Virus record (IMG/VR): IMGVR_UViG_3300047370_000128
Span: 1-20,060 of that record
Source of the DNA: a virus
Direction: 5' to 3' (one strand)
Length of the DNA stretch: 20,060 bases
Under the pieces are notes generated by a model. That model made no database searches, had not been told where the DNA came from, and saw nothing but the letters and a program-made list of their open reading frames with translations. Each line of letters begins with the position of its first letter. The stretch's first letter is position 1. Of the stretch, positions 14,295 to 20,060 are shown piece after piece. The translations under genes and the position numbers were made by a program.

Positions 14295-14473
14295 TATGTT
14301 TGCTCCTTATTGAATAGTTTACGACACTTTTTAACTTCTTTGAGTTCATCCTTGATCATTTGATACGCATCTTCGGGAGTGATGCGTCGTGACATTTCCA
14401 TAGCAATAGTGTATTCAACTCTAGTACCGAAATGTTTAAGTGCTTCTTCAAATGAATTTAGTTCTTCATACAT
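14294..14473 (-). CDS. Small hypothetical protein (59 aa)
   Basis: A 59-codon frame begins MYEELNSFEEALKHFGTRVE and ends with KKCRKLFNKEQT. It is strongly charged and helical, with no membrane segment. It is coupled on both sides by TAATG overlaps, to the 53-aa gene and the CP12-like gene. I do not recognise it. Clean coupling supports a real gene. Confidence 0.55.
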   Translation of the reverse strand: MYEELNSFEEALKHFGTRVEYTIAMEMSRRITPEDAYQMIKDELKEVKKCRKLFNKEQT

Positions 14474-14634
14474 TAATCAGGATCTCCATCATCATCATAT
14501 CCATCTTGAAATTTAGCAGTACCCTCATCTTTATGTGAAATGTATGCTTGAGGATCTGAATAGATTTCAGACTCAAGTGCATTGCATAATGATTTGAGAT
14601 TTTTATAAATCATTTTCAATTTTGCTCTGTCCAT
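14473..14634 (-). CDS. Small hypothetical protein (53 aa)
   Basis: The 53-aa frame begins MDRAKLKMIYKNLKSLCNAL and ends in a run of Asp and Gly (FQDGYDDDGDPD). Its N-terminal half is a likely amphipathic helix and its C-terminus is acidic. The start overlaps the end of the ParB-like gene by 19 nt and its stop overlaps the next start as TAATG. Function unknown. Confidence 0.55.
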   Translation of the reverse strand: MDRAKLKMIYKNLKSLCNALESEIYSDPQAYISHKDEGTAKFQDGYDDDGDPD

Positions 14635-15047
14635 GGTGATTCTACAAAGTATGGTATAAGGTTATTGAATGGGATAAGATAATACATACTCTCAGACATG
14701 CCAAGGTATCGCATCTTTTGCATTCTATGTTTTCCATCTATCATACGATAGTCATTATCATATGGGTTGTGTCCCTCAGTAATGATACCTGGATAACGTA
14801 TGTCACATGATAAAAAACGTTTGCCTTCACAACATAAACAATCATCTAGATTATGAAAAGGGTAATGATGTTTACCTTTCCATGCTATCTTTTTGTGAGT
14901 GATTAGTTGAAGTCTATCTTCAGTAAGAAGATGTTTTATGTGTTGTATTGGTAGTATTAAATTGTTTTTCTCACTCAATGAATGTATTCTCCAGTCACCA
15001 TAGGGTGGAGACCAGGAGCATTCATGGAAATGATATGGGTATATCAT
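14616..15047 (-). CDS. ParB-like nuclease-fold protein
   Basis: About 143 aa from the ATG at 15047. The C-terminal half has CDIRYPGIITEGHNPY, then YRMIDGKHRMQKMRYLGMSE and YYLIPF. The (R)-x-IDGKHR-x-x-K-x-x-x-LG pattern matches the ParB-like / sulfiredoxin-like fold seen in many phage proteins. The N-terminal half is rich in His and aromatic residues (YPYHFHECSW) with two Cys pairs. A longer start (TTG 15071) falls inside the terminator and is unlikely. No Shine-Dalgarno precedes the ATG, and it overlaps a TATGAT box, so the real start remains unsettled. The fold is probable; the function is not known. Confidence 0.5.
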   Translation of the reverse strand: MIYPYHFHECSWSPPYGDWRIHSLSEKNNLILPIQHIKHLLTEDRLQLITHKKIAWKGKHHYPFHNLDDCLCCEGKRFLSCDIRYPGIITEGHNPYDNDYRMIDGKHRMQKMRYLGMSESMYYLIPFNNLIPYFVESPWTEQN

Positions 15048-15052
15048 AATAC

Positions 15053-15079
15053 AAAAAAAGGAGGGTGTCAACCCCCCTT
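15053..15079 (-). terminator. Intrinsic terminator of the DUF4278 mini-operon
   Basis: On the minus strand AAGGGGGGT (15079-15071) pairs with ACCCTCCTT (15066-15058), with one G-U pair and a 4-nt loop, followed by further T residues (15057-15053). This is a textbook terminator just 8 nt past the DUF4278 stop codon. Confidence 0.85.
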
Positions 15080-15086
15080 AGTTAAA

Positions 15087-15254
15087 TCACTTGGTGTAAA
15101 GTTTACCGCGATAGCAGAATGTGCCATGGGTTTGCTTTGATTCTACACAACGTGTATTATACTCAACACCACGGTATGTAGTGTGACTAATCTGAGCGTC
15201 GTGAAGTGCAGATGCTTTTTGAATCTGCTTACGAATCAGGTTAAGTGTGTTCAT
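15087..15254 (-). CDS. DUF4278 family protein
   Basis: The 55-aa product starts MNTLNLIRKQIQKASALHDA and has two YRG motifs (YRGVEYNT and, near the end, CYRGKLYTK), the pattern I associate with DUF4278, a small family of cyanobacteria and cyanophages. AGGAGT lies 8 nt before the ATG, so it is well translated. It is second in the riboswitch-led mini-operon and ends just before the terminator. Function unknown. Confidence 0.7.
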   Translation of the reverse strand: MNTLNLIRKQIQKASALHDAQISHTTYRGVEYNTRCVESKQTHGTFCYRGKLYTK

Positions 15255-15293
15255 TTTGTTACTCCTAAAGTAGTTGGATTTTAATCCGTTCCT

Positions 15294-15461
15294 TTAGTCG
15301 TTTGCGTCCCAATACCACTCACATTCTGGTGCTGAGTCCTTAAGGGTCTCAACCAACTCTATCTTCACAATGGAAGATAGATTCACATTCTTCTCAATCT
15401 TCAACATGATAGCATCAGTTTGAGAGCAGGTGAGTGTTGTATAGAATAGTACTTCTAACAT
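15294..15461 (-). CDS. Small cyanophage protein controlled by a putative glutamine riboswitch
   Basis: The 55-aa product reads MLEVLFYTTLTCSQTDAIML, has a middle VNLSSIVKIELVETLKDSAP and ends CEWYWDAND. It is mildly acidic, with two Cys and a short hydrophobic N-terminus. I do not know a function. It is directly downstream of a leader that fits the glutamine riboswitch, whose Downstream-peptide class typically precedes short ORFs of 17-100 codons in cyanobacteria and phages. GGAG, 11 nt before the ATG, is the best ribosome binding signal, and it overlaps the 3' side of the riboswitch. Confidence 0.65.
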   Translation of the reverse strand: MLEVLFYTTLTCSQTDAIMLKIEKNVNLSSIVKIELVETLKDSAPECEWYWDAND

Positions 15462-15475
15462 GGGATGAACGGCTC

Positions 15476-15519
15476 CGTTCCGCGACTTACTTGCGTCCCA
15501 CCCAAGAGCGGGATGAACG
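15476..15519 (-). promoter_or_regulatory. Putative glutamine riboswitch (glnA / Downstream-peptide class)
   Basis: Read on the minus strand the leader contains, in order, CGUUCA, a UCCC...GGGA hairpin, GACG, AAGUAAG, and GGAACG. These are the conserved blocks of the glutamine aptamer in the right order. P1 forms from CGUUC (15519-15515) with GGAACG (15481-15476). The predicted transcript begins at about 15520, so the aptamer is at the 5' end. A second CGUUCAUCCC (15471-15462) just before the ATG can pair with GGAACG instead, giving a plausible switching partner. Confidence 0.75.
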
Positions 15520-15526
15520 TGTGGTA

Positions 15527-15555
15527 ATTATACCATAACTATTTAGTGGAGTCAA
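15527..15555 (-). promoter_or_regulatory. Sigma70-type promoter for the riboswitch operon
   Basis: On the minus strand TTGACT (15555-15550) and TATAAT (15532-15527) are separated by exactly 17 bp. The predicted start, about 15519-15521, coincides with the first base of the riboswitch. The -35 box lies just past the speD stop codon. Confidence 0.85.
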
Positions 15556-15558
15556 GTC

Positions 15559-15888
15559 TTATCTTTTAATATGCTGGATCGTTGCTTCGCGAGCCTTGAG
15601 TTGCACTTTAATTACATCGCATGCAAGTTTAGGTGATGCATCTTCACCACATGTATACACATCCACTGCTGCTTTACCTGTCTCTGGCCATGTATGAATA
15701 CTCATATGACTTTCAGAAAGTAAAGCAATAGCAGTTACACCTTGGGGATAAAATTTATAAGAAGTTATATTCAACACTGTCATCTTTGCACAGTATGCTG
15801 CATCATCCAACAATCTTTTAATGAATTCTTCATCATTAAGTATGTCTGGATCGCAGTCAAATAAGTTCAATAGATAATGATCACCCAT
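15559..15888 (-). CDS. speD: S-adenosylmethionine decarboxylase SpeD (prokaryotic class 1)
   Basis: The 109-aa product decarboxylates S-adenosylmethionine for spermidine synthesis. ESHMSIHTWPE is at 59-69 and VDVYTCGE at 75-82. Ser60 is the residue that becomes the pyruvoyl cofactor after cleavage at Glu59-Ser60, and His65 and Cys80 keep the spacing of the Thermotoga enzyme (63, 68, 83). The short length is normal for the proenzyme of this class. Polyamines could help pack phage DNA or protect the host during infection. Its ATG overlaps the stop of the preceding gene (TAATG). Confidence 0.95.
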   Translation of the reverse strand: MGDHYLLNLFDCDPDILNDEEFIKRLLDDAAYCAKMTVLNITSYKFYPQGVTAIALLSESHMSIHTWPETGKAAVDVYTCGEDASPKLACDVIKVQLKAREATIQHIKR

Positions 15889-16151
15889 TAAATTAACCAG
15901 AACTTATCGTTTCTTCCTAGGTTACACTTACGTACTTTAATATCAAAACCATTTTCCATCAACCACTGACAGTCTTCCCAAGTGTCTTGCAATGAAGTAT
16001 ACATAAACACTTCGGAAAACTTTTTGGTAGAAATAACTATTCCATTCTTATTAATTCTACGCATCACTTTGGGTTGTTCTGTACTACCAAAGGGCCAGTA
16101 CTGAATACAAAATGTATTCATTTTGCTACTAATTCTTGTAGTAATCGTCAT
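15888..16151 (-). CDS. Hypothetical protein (87 aa)
   Basis: The product begins MTITTRISSKMNTFCIQYWP, with mixed beta-like segments (KNGIVISTKKFSEVFMY) and a WEDCQWLMENGFDIKVRKCN segment before the end. It is ATGA-coupled to the preceding gene, which supports the longer start; the ATG at codon 11 is an alternative. It precedes speD with a TAATG overlap. No family recognised. Confidence 0.5.
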   Translation of the reverse strand: MTITTRISSKMNTFCIQYWPFGSTEQPKVMRRINKNGIVISTKKFSEVFMYTSLQDTWEDCQWLMENGFDIKVRKCNLGRNDKFWLI

Positions 16152-16405
16152 GTCTTAACAGGATTAGGGTTTACCCATAGTCTAGGATTGGCTCTACCTT
16201 CAGTCTTCACGAACTTTACAAAGTCTTTATGATATTGATCCCAGTAGTGGTCAAAAATATCCACTTCTTTTTTACACATTACAAGATCAGTTTTTAATTG
16301 ACCATCTAGATTATAATATACTAGGTATGTAGTATAGGGAAGTGTTCTATCATCACCTAACTTAGGATCACAATCTTCATTCAGGATTGTGATTTTTAAT
16401 TTCAT
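16148..16405 (-). CDS. Hypothetical protein (85 aa)
   Basis: The product begins MKLKITILNEDCDPKLGDDR and has YTTYLVYYNLDG, CKKEVDIFDHYWDQYHKDFV and a C-terminal GRANPRLWVNPNP. It looks like a small conserved cyanophage protein with a beta-rich N-terminus. Its start overlaps the previous stop and its stop overlaps the following start by 4 nt each. Function unknown. Confidence 0.55.
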   Translation of the reverse strand: MKLKITILNEDCDPKLGDDRTLPYTTYLVYYNLDGQLKTDLVMCKKEVDIFDHYWDQYHKDFVKFVKTEGRANPRLWVNPNPVKT

Positions 16406-16839
16406 TTAGATCTATTTCCCCAAACAATACTTGGAAATGCTTGCTCTACACAAGCGCGAGTAACCTTATATTTTTTCTGCAATGCTTTATCCTTAACAAG
16501 AATAAGCAGGTTTGCTTCTTCTTCACACAGACCTTCAAGCATCTGAATGAATAGGTTCTCACGTTGAGATTGCTTCAAAGAATTTGAACCACCTTGGAAG
16601 AACAGATACAAGCGACGGTACTCTTTCTCTAGTACAGTATGATCTGTACCTTTAGGTGCATCGTTTGCTTCAAATGGAACCACACCTTCAGGAAGCATAG
16701 AGATAATACTTTCGTCATAGTTTGCAATAAGAATTGCTCTCAATGCTGGTGTATTATGCTCCGTAAGGATCTTAACTTTTTGAGGTTTGGTTTTTGCATT
16801 GCTCACTTTCTGGAGCACTTCTGAAATTAATAGTTTCAT
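16402..16839 (-). CDS. Conserved phage hypothetical protein (DUF6433-like)
   Basis: The 145-aa helical product starts MKLLISEVLQKVSNAKTKPQ and contains ILTEHNTPALRAIL, EGVVPFEANDAPKGTDHTVL, EKEYRRLYLFFQGG and SQRENLFIQMLEGLCEEEAN before AFPSIVWGN. The P-x-x-ANDAPKGTDHT ... EYRRLY ... FIQMLEGL layout is conserved in T4-like phages in my recollection, possibly as DUF6433. Function is unknown. It is next to RNase H with an ATGA-type overlap, suggesting a replication-linked transcript. Confidence 0.6.
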   Translation of the reverse strand: MKLLISEVLQKVSNAKTKPQKVKILTEHNTPALRAILIANYDESIISMLPEGVVPFEANDAPKGTDHTVLEKEYRRLYLFFQGGSNSLKQSQRENLFIQMLEGLCEEEANLLILVKDKALQKKYKVTRACVEQAFPSIVWGNRSK

Positions 16840-17699
16840 TTTTTGAATGTTGTAGAACTACGAAAAAAATACTCCGCCATCATATCATTCAATTGATATT
16901 TTTGGAAGTATTCCAATGGAACTTTTTTCCCACTAGTATTTAGGGACTGAAACTGATCCATGATCTTCTGTTCAATCTCCTTAGGTACGTAATCGAAATC
17001 AATTAGGACACGATTGCGATGGTAGTTTGCTAACTGAGTTTCGTTAGCACAAAAGGCATCTGGTTCTTGATCAACCCACTTGGATAAGTTTTTTTGACTG
17101 ATAGGTCTTTGCCTCAAACCTGAGACAAAGCAGTCATCAGGTGAAAGGAAGTTTGGAATCCCATCAGACTTATCACCCTTGATTACATGTTCTTTAATGA
17201 ATGTATGGGGATCATTATATGCAATGCTTTTCTTAGTAATAGGATTGTATTGATACACTCCTGAATACTTTTGCAATTGAATAAAGTCTTTGTCGCCAGA
17301 TAGAATCAGTATAAGTTCTTTCGGACCTTTGTTTTTACACAGGGTAGAGATAACATCATCTGCCTCTGCGCCAAGAACTTCTACTACTTTGTATGGAAAG
17401 AATTCACGAATCTCATCTCGAATAGCATTGAGTAGATCGAAAATTGCTGACCAATCATGACCAGAACGTTCGCGATCTTTCTTTCTATTTTGTTTATAGT
17501 ATGGAAAATATTCTTTTCTCCAATACTTTTTAGAGTCGTAGGCAAGAACCATCTCGCCGTACTTCTGACCATATTGACGCTCATATGATCTCAGTGAATT
17601 GAGAACCATATGGCGTACTAGATTACCATTCAACTGATCATGTTTCAATTGAGCCATCAGGTTACTTATCATAACCTGATTCATATCAATGATTATCAT
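16836..17699 (-). CDS. rnh: RNase H (T4 rnh-type 5'-3' exonuclease)
   Basis: The 287-aa FEN-1-family nuclease removes RNA primers from lagging-strand fragments. It has the N-terminal MIIIDMNQ with the metal-binding Asp5, VLAYDSKKYWRKEYFPYYKQ (the Asp/Lys/Tyr-rich helical arch), GAEADDVISTL with the acidic cluster, ILSGDKDFIQLQKY, and a KGDKSDGIPNF helix-hairpin-helix region. Length is close to T4 RNase H (about 305 aa). It overlaps the previous and next genes by 14 and 4 nt, so it is part of the replication operon. Confidence 0.9.
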   Translation of the reverse strand: MIIIDMNQVMISNLMAQLKHDQLNGNLVRHMVLNSLRSYERQYGQKYGEMVLAYDSKKYWRKEYFPYYKQNRKKDRERSGHDWSAIFDLLNAIRDEIREFFPYKVVEVLGAEADDVISTLCKNKGPKELILILSGDKDFIQLQKYSGVYQYNPITKKSIAYNDPHTFIKEHVIKGDKSDGIPNFLSPDDCFVSGLRQRPISQKNLSKWVDQEPDAFCANETQLANYHRNRVLIDFDYVPKEIEQKIMDQFQSLNTSGKKVPLEYFQKYQLNDMMAEYFFRSSTTFKK

Positions 17700-17916
17700 C
17701 CTCCTCTTCGTCCTCCTTTACAAATTTTACTGAATAGAGTTCTTCATTAATCCACACACCATTATCATCATACATTTCTGGATGCTGTGTGTAACCTTGA
17801 TCCTGACTTCTTAATGCATAAACTACATCGTTAACATACCACCCAGAAATAAATCCAATAATTATTGATAGTAAACCAAAGACCGCCGAGAAAAAAAGAA
17901 TTACGGATACTTGCAT
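17686..17916 (-). CDS. Small membrane protein, unknown function
   Basis: About 76 aa from ATG 17916, chosen because GGAG lies 8 nt ahead; the longer TTG start at 17952 has no such signal and would overlap the preceding gene. One hydrophobic segment, VSVILFFSAVFGLLSIIIGF, is followed by a polar part, HPEMYDDNGVWINEELYSVK, and an acidic end (EDEEEDD). It fits an inner-membrane protein with a cytoplasmic C-terminal tail. I recall similar membrane-anchored acidic proteins in cyanophages, but no function. Confidence 0.6.
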   Translation of the reverse strand: MQVSVILFFSAVFGLLSIIIGFISGWYVNDVVYALRSQDQGYTQHPEMYDDNGVWINEELYSVKFVKEDEEEDDNH

Positions 17917-17930
17917 TGCTTGTGCTCCAA

Positions 17931-18101
17931 CTACTTGCGTGATTGTCCCCAAGTAAATTCAAACTTGAATTGAATTGTGTTACCAAGGAGAGTGAATGAA
18001 TGGTCAAGGACAACACCATTTTTTTTAGGTGTTTCGGGTTGCTCTCTCCTGAGCATAAGCTCTATGCCTTTATTTATTGCTGGTTCTGTGCTTTTATCCA
18101 T
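17931..18101 (-). CDS. Small hypothetical protein (56 aa)
   Basis: The 56-aa frame starts MDKSTEPAINKGIELMLRRE and ends with beta-like FTLLGNTIQFKFEFTWGQSRK. Basic and soluble. It overlaps the glutaredoxin end by 28 nt and stops 15 nt before the next start, so it is part of the same operon. Not a shadow of a longer gene. Function unknown. Confidence 0.55.
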   Translation of the reverse strand: MDKSTEPAINKGIELMLRREQPETPKKNGVVLDHSFTLLGNTIQFKFEFTWGQSRK

Positions 18102-18328
18102 TTGTTTTCCACAAATAATTTAGCGGTTTCTACCAGACCTCCAATGGGTTTCCCATCAATTATAACATACGGATAGGTCTTTGCGCCAGCATGTTCTGTT
18201 AAGAATTCCTGTCGTTGCTCTGGGGTCGAGATGAATCTTTCTTCATACTCAAACTGGGAGCGAGCCATGAGTTCCTTCACCTGACTACAATACTTACATC
18301 CTGATCTGGTATAGATTACAATATTCAT
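18074..18328 (-). CDS. grx: Glutaredoxin
   Basis: The 84-aa thioredoxin-fold protein starts MNIVIYTRSGCKYCSQVKEL. The Cys-Lys-Tyr-Cys site is residues 11-14 (C-x-x-C dithiol type), with TYPYVIIDG (cis-Pro region) and GG following. It uses glutathione to reduce disulfides and supports ribonucleotide reductase. Size and motif order match the family. It overlaps the oxygenase gene by ATGA. Confidence 0.9.
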   Translation of the reverse strand: MNIVIYTRSGCKYCSQVKELMARSQFEYEERFISTPEQRQEFLTEHAGAKTYPYVIIDGKPIGGLVETAKLFVENKWIKAQNQQ

Positions 18329-18849
18329 AATTGAGTTTTAAAATTAACGTTACCTGCGACAATTATACGATCATGATCTACTTTCAAACTATCAACACTA
18401 TGAATTGCCCAAGAAGGAAATGCAAATAGTGTATTTGATCTTTGATTCTTCGGGTAAAACTTATTACATTTAGAATCAATGAAGTGAAAACAATCTTGAT
18501 CTTCTGGAGCATCTATGATATGAACCCATGAAACTTGTGCTCCATCACCAAAATGCGAATGAGGTGTGTGAGATGTACTACCTAGGTAATACATTTGGGT
18601 CCAGTATTCTATATCATAAACAAAATGACCAAAAACACCAAGGTCTTTCATCATTATTTTTATATTTTCAGTATAAAAATCGATGAGGTAATCGCCTAGG
18701 ACAGGAATATTACTAAGTTTTTCACTGTCCGTATTGTAATTACTGTAGTATTTAGATCCTTGCTTATTTGTGTTTTCTTTTACAAAACATTTGAGTCTAT
18801 CAAACATTTCACTTTCATAAGAAAGTGTGTCATCATACCACAAGATCAC
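18325..18849 (-). CDS. 2-oxoglutarate/Fe(II)-dependent oxygenase-like protein
   Basis: The 174-aa protein has HTPHSHFGDGAQVSWVHIID at 94-113, then SNTLFAFPSWAIHSV at 138-152 and DHDRIIVAGNVNF at 158-170. The H-x-H / ...FPSW-x-x-H / R-x-x-x-x-x-N-F order is that of the 2OG-FeII_Oxy_5-type family common in cyanophages. His97 or His99 and His150 are candidate iron ligands, and Arg161 a candidate 2-oxoglutarate contact. The substrate is unknown. It overlaps purM and glutaredoxin by 4 nt each. Confidence 0.7.
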   Translation of the reverse strand: MILWYDDTLSYESEMFDRLKCFVKENTNKQGSKYYSNYNTDSEKLSNIPVLGDYLIDFYTENIKIMMKDLGVFGHFVYDIEYWTQMYYLGSTSHTPHSHFGDGAQVSWVHIIDAPEDQDCFHFIDSKCNKFYPKNQRSNTLFAFPSWAIHSVDSLKVDHDRIIVAGNVNFKTQL

Positions 18850-19769
18850 TTAACTGTACCAATAACCCATGATTCCAGACCTGTGGCAGCAATAAAAGTT
18901 TGAGTGTCTTCTACTACTTCTTTTGGCACCACCAAACAGAATCCAATACCAAGATTGAATACATTACGCATTTCATCCTCAGTAATGTCTCCTGCTTCCT
19001 GAATCTTATTAAACAACTCAGGTCGTTCCCAAGCATTGTAATCAACATCAACCGTAAGACCTGCTGGAAGGCATCGTGGAAGGTTCTCAGGCAGTCCTCC
19101 ACCAGTGATGTGTGCCATGCCTAGGATAGGAACTTCATCTAACAGGTGCTGAATGAGACGGGCATAGATGGTGGTTGGTGTTAGCAACTCAGGCATCTCC
19201 TTATAGTAGATGTAATTTCTCCACAACATATCATTGACCAGTGTGTATCCATTACTATGAAGACCACTACTCTCAATACCAATTACTACATCACCAGGTC
19301 TGATGTTACTACCGTCAACAATCTCAAACTTCTCTACAACACCAGTACAGAAACCAGCAAGGTCATAGTCAGTTGCTCTGTAATGTTCTGCTGTTTCTCC
19401 ACCTAGGAGTTCCATTCCTGCCATAGCACAAGCAGTAGCAACTCCATGTACGATTTCACTCACGTTAGCATCGAGTGATTTGGTAGAGATATAGTCTAGA
19501 AAATATAATGGTTTAGCGCCAGAACATATAACGTCATTGACACACATAGCAACCAGATCGATACCAATAGTGCTGTAATCGTTAGCAATTCTACAGATAT
19601 TAATCTTAGTTCCAACCCCATCAGCACCAGATACCAACACAGGTTTCTCATATCCTGATGGGAGCTCCATCATTCCATTGAACCCACCAACACTAGGTGC
19701 TAGTGCTTTGATATACTCTACAAAGGAACGTCCTTTGATAATGTCAACGCCAGAAGTTTTGTAATCCAT
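18846..19769 (-). CDS. purM: Phosphoribosylformylglycinamidine cyclo-ligase PurM (AIR synthetase)
   Basis: The 307-aa enzyme closes the imidazole ring in purine synthesis (FGAM to AIR, with ATP). Motifs in order are SGADGVGTK at 47-55 (ATP-binding), GIDLVAMCVNDV at 69-80, the GGETAEH stretch, and HITGGGLPENLPRCLP near residue 220. It is about 40 residues shorter than E. coli PurM, which is normal for phage copies. PurM supplies purine nucleotides during infection. It overlaps the small gene upstream and the oxygenase downstream by a few nt, consistent with one transcript. Confidence 0.95.
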   Translation of the reverse strand: MDYKTSGVDIIKGRSFVEYIKALAPSVGGFNGMMELPSGYEKPVLVSGADGVGTKINICRIANDYSTIGIDLVAMCVNDVICSGAKPLYFLDYISTKSLDANVSEIVHGVATACAMAGMELLGGETAEHYRATDYDLAGFCTGVVEKFEIVDGSNIRPGDVVIGIESSGLHSNGYTLVNDMLWRNYIYYKEMPELLTPTTIYARLIQHLLDEVPILGMAHITGGGLPENLPRCLPAGLTVDVDYNAWERPELFNKIQEAGDITEDEMRNVFNLGIGFCLVVPKEVVEDTQTFIAATGLESWVIGTVK

Positions 19770-19966
19770 TACTTATTTTTATCAGAAAGGTCTGTAAGTG
19801 TGTCAAGAAGTTCGTCCATTGTTCCGATACTCTCAATGTCAGAAATCATCTTGGAAATTTGGGTACAAACAATGGGACGTTCTTGTCTGGCAGCAAATGC
19901 CAGGGCATTGCGTAGTGATGATTCTGCACCATCAAGTGAGTTTTGAACTGAGTCAGATAGTGCCAT
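19769..19966 (-). CDS. Small conserved cyanophage protein (65 aa)
   Basis: The product begins MALSDSVQNSLDGAESSLRN and has ALAFAARQERPIVCTQISKM and a DELLDTLTDLSDKNK end. It is all-helical and soluble. Its stop overlaps the purM start, so the two are coupled, and its own start is TAATG-coupled to the upstream gene. I recall similar short proteins next to purM in cyanophages. Function unknown. Confidence 0.6.
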   Translation of the reverse strand: MALSDSVQNSLDGAESSLRNALAFAARQERPIVCTQISKMISDIESIGTMDELLDTLTDLSDKNK

Positions 19967-20060
19967 TAGTCTCTTCCTAAGCGAATGTATAATGTAATAA
20001 GTGATTGTGAGATAAGGTCACAAGAATAGGTGAATCCAATCTTGTCTTCCTTATCCCAGT
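19966..20060 (-). CDS. C-terminal end of a gene cut by the right edge
   Basis: The frame reads in from the right edge as WDKEDKIGFTYSCDLISQSL and ends in RLGRD followed by TAA, overlapping the start of the 65-aa gene as TAATG. Too little is present (about 31 codons) to name it. The coupling suggests a real gene of the same operon. Confidence 0.45.
   Translation of the reverse strand, partial: WDKEDKIGFTYSCDLISQSLITLYIRLGRD

Noticed and set aside
15048-15071. Longer TTG start for the ParB-like protein
   Set aside because: It would begin inside the intrinsic terminator of the preceding operon; residues encoded there are artefacts of the terminator T-run.
17917-17952. Longer TTG start for the small membrane protein
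   Set aside because: The ATG at 17916 has GGAG 8 nt upstream, whereas the TTG lacks a signal and overlaps the 56-aa gene.

Overview
The window looks like part of the genome of a T4-like marine cyanophage, a contractile-tailed virus of Synechococcus or Prochlorococcus. Three things point to this: T4 core structural and replication genes (gp26, gp54, gp4, gp2, gp48, gp53, gp32, gp33, RNase H); auxiliary genes typical of cyanophages (phoH, thyX, speD, purM, glutaredoxin, carbamoyltransferase, DUF1825 and DUF4278 proteins); and dense packing of small genes that overlap by 1-4 nt. No tRNA, insertion sequence or CRISPR array was seen.

Layout. Positions 1-5484 (minus strand) hold a tail/baseplate-hub module. 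It contains, in transcription order, a tail-tube-like protein (gp54), the gp26 baseplate/tail-assembly protein with a short overlapping -1-frame ORF (gp51-like), a large tape-measure-like protein with a lysozyme domain, and a paralogue of that protein cut by the left edge. Positions 5518-8288 form the only plus-strand block: gp4, gp2, gp48 and gp53 (head completion and baseplate). Candidate late promoters face both ways in the 33-bp gap at 5485-5517. From 8342 to the right edge everything is on the minus strand: replication and recombination (gp32, gp33, PD-(D/E)XK nuclease, PhoH, RNase H), nucleotide and metabolic genes (ThyX, SpeD, PurM, glutaredoxin, a 2OG-Fe(II) oxygenase, a CP12-like peptide, a carbamoyltransferase encoded as two genes) and about a dozen small conserved proteins. 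Five of those small genes are under 61 codons.

Control. Two near-consensus sigma70-type promoters with 17-bp spacers stand out, one before gp32 and one before a two-gene mini-operon at 15087-15461. The leader of the second begins at the predicted transcript start with a sequence that fits the glutamine riboswitch (glnA/Downstream-peptide class). Both units end in intrinsic terminators (8304-8330 and 15053-15079).

Most notable observations: (1) a canonical -1 frameshift site (U UUU UUC, 4 nt, 14-bp stem) at the end of gp26, fusing it to the gp51-like ORF just upstream of the tape-measure-like gene, as in lambda G/GT; (2) the riboswitch-controlled 55-aa gene; (3) a carbamoyltransferase whose C-terminal-domain gene lies upstream of its N-terminal-domain gene; (4) a 76-aa protein ending in a CP12-type GAPDH-binding tail; (5) tandem paralogous tape-measure/hub proteins. 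All assignments come from reading the sequence; no database search was run.
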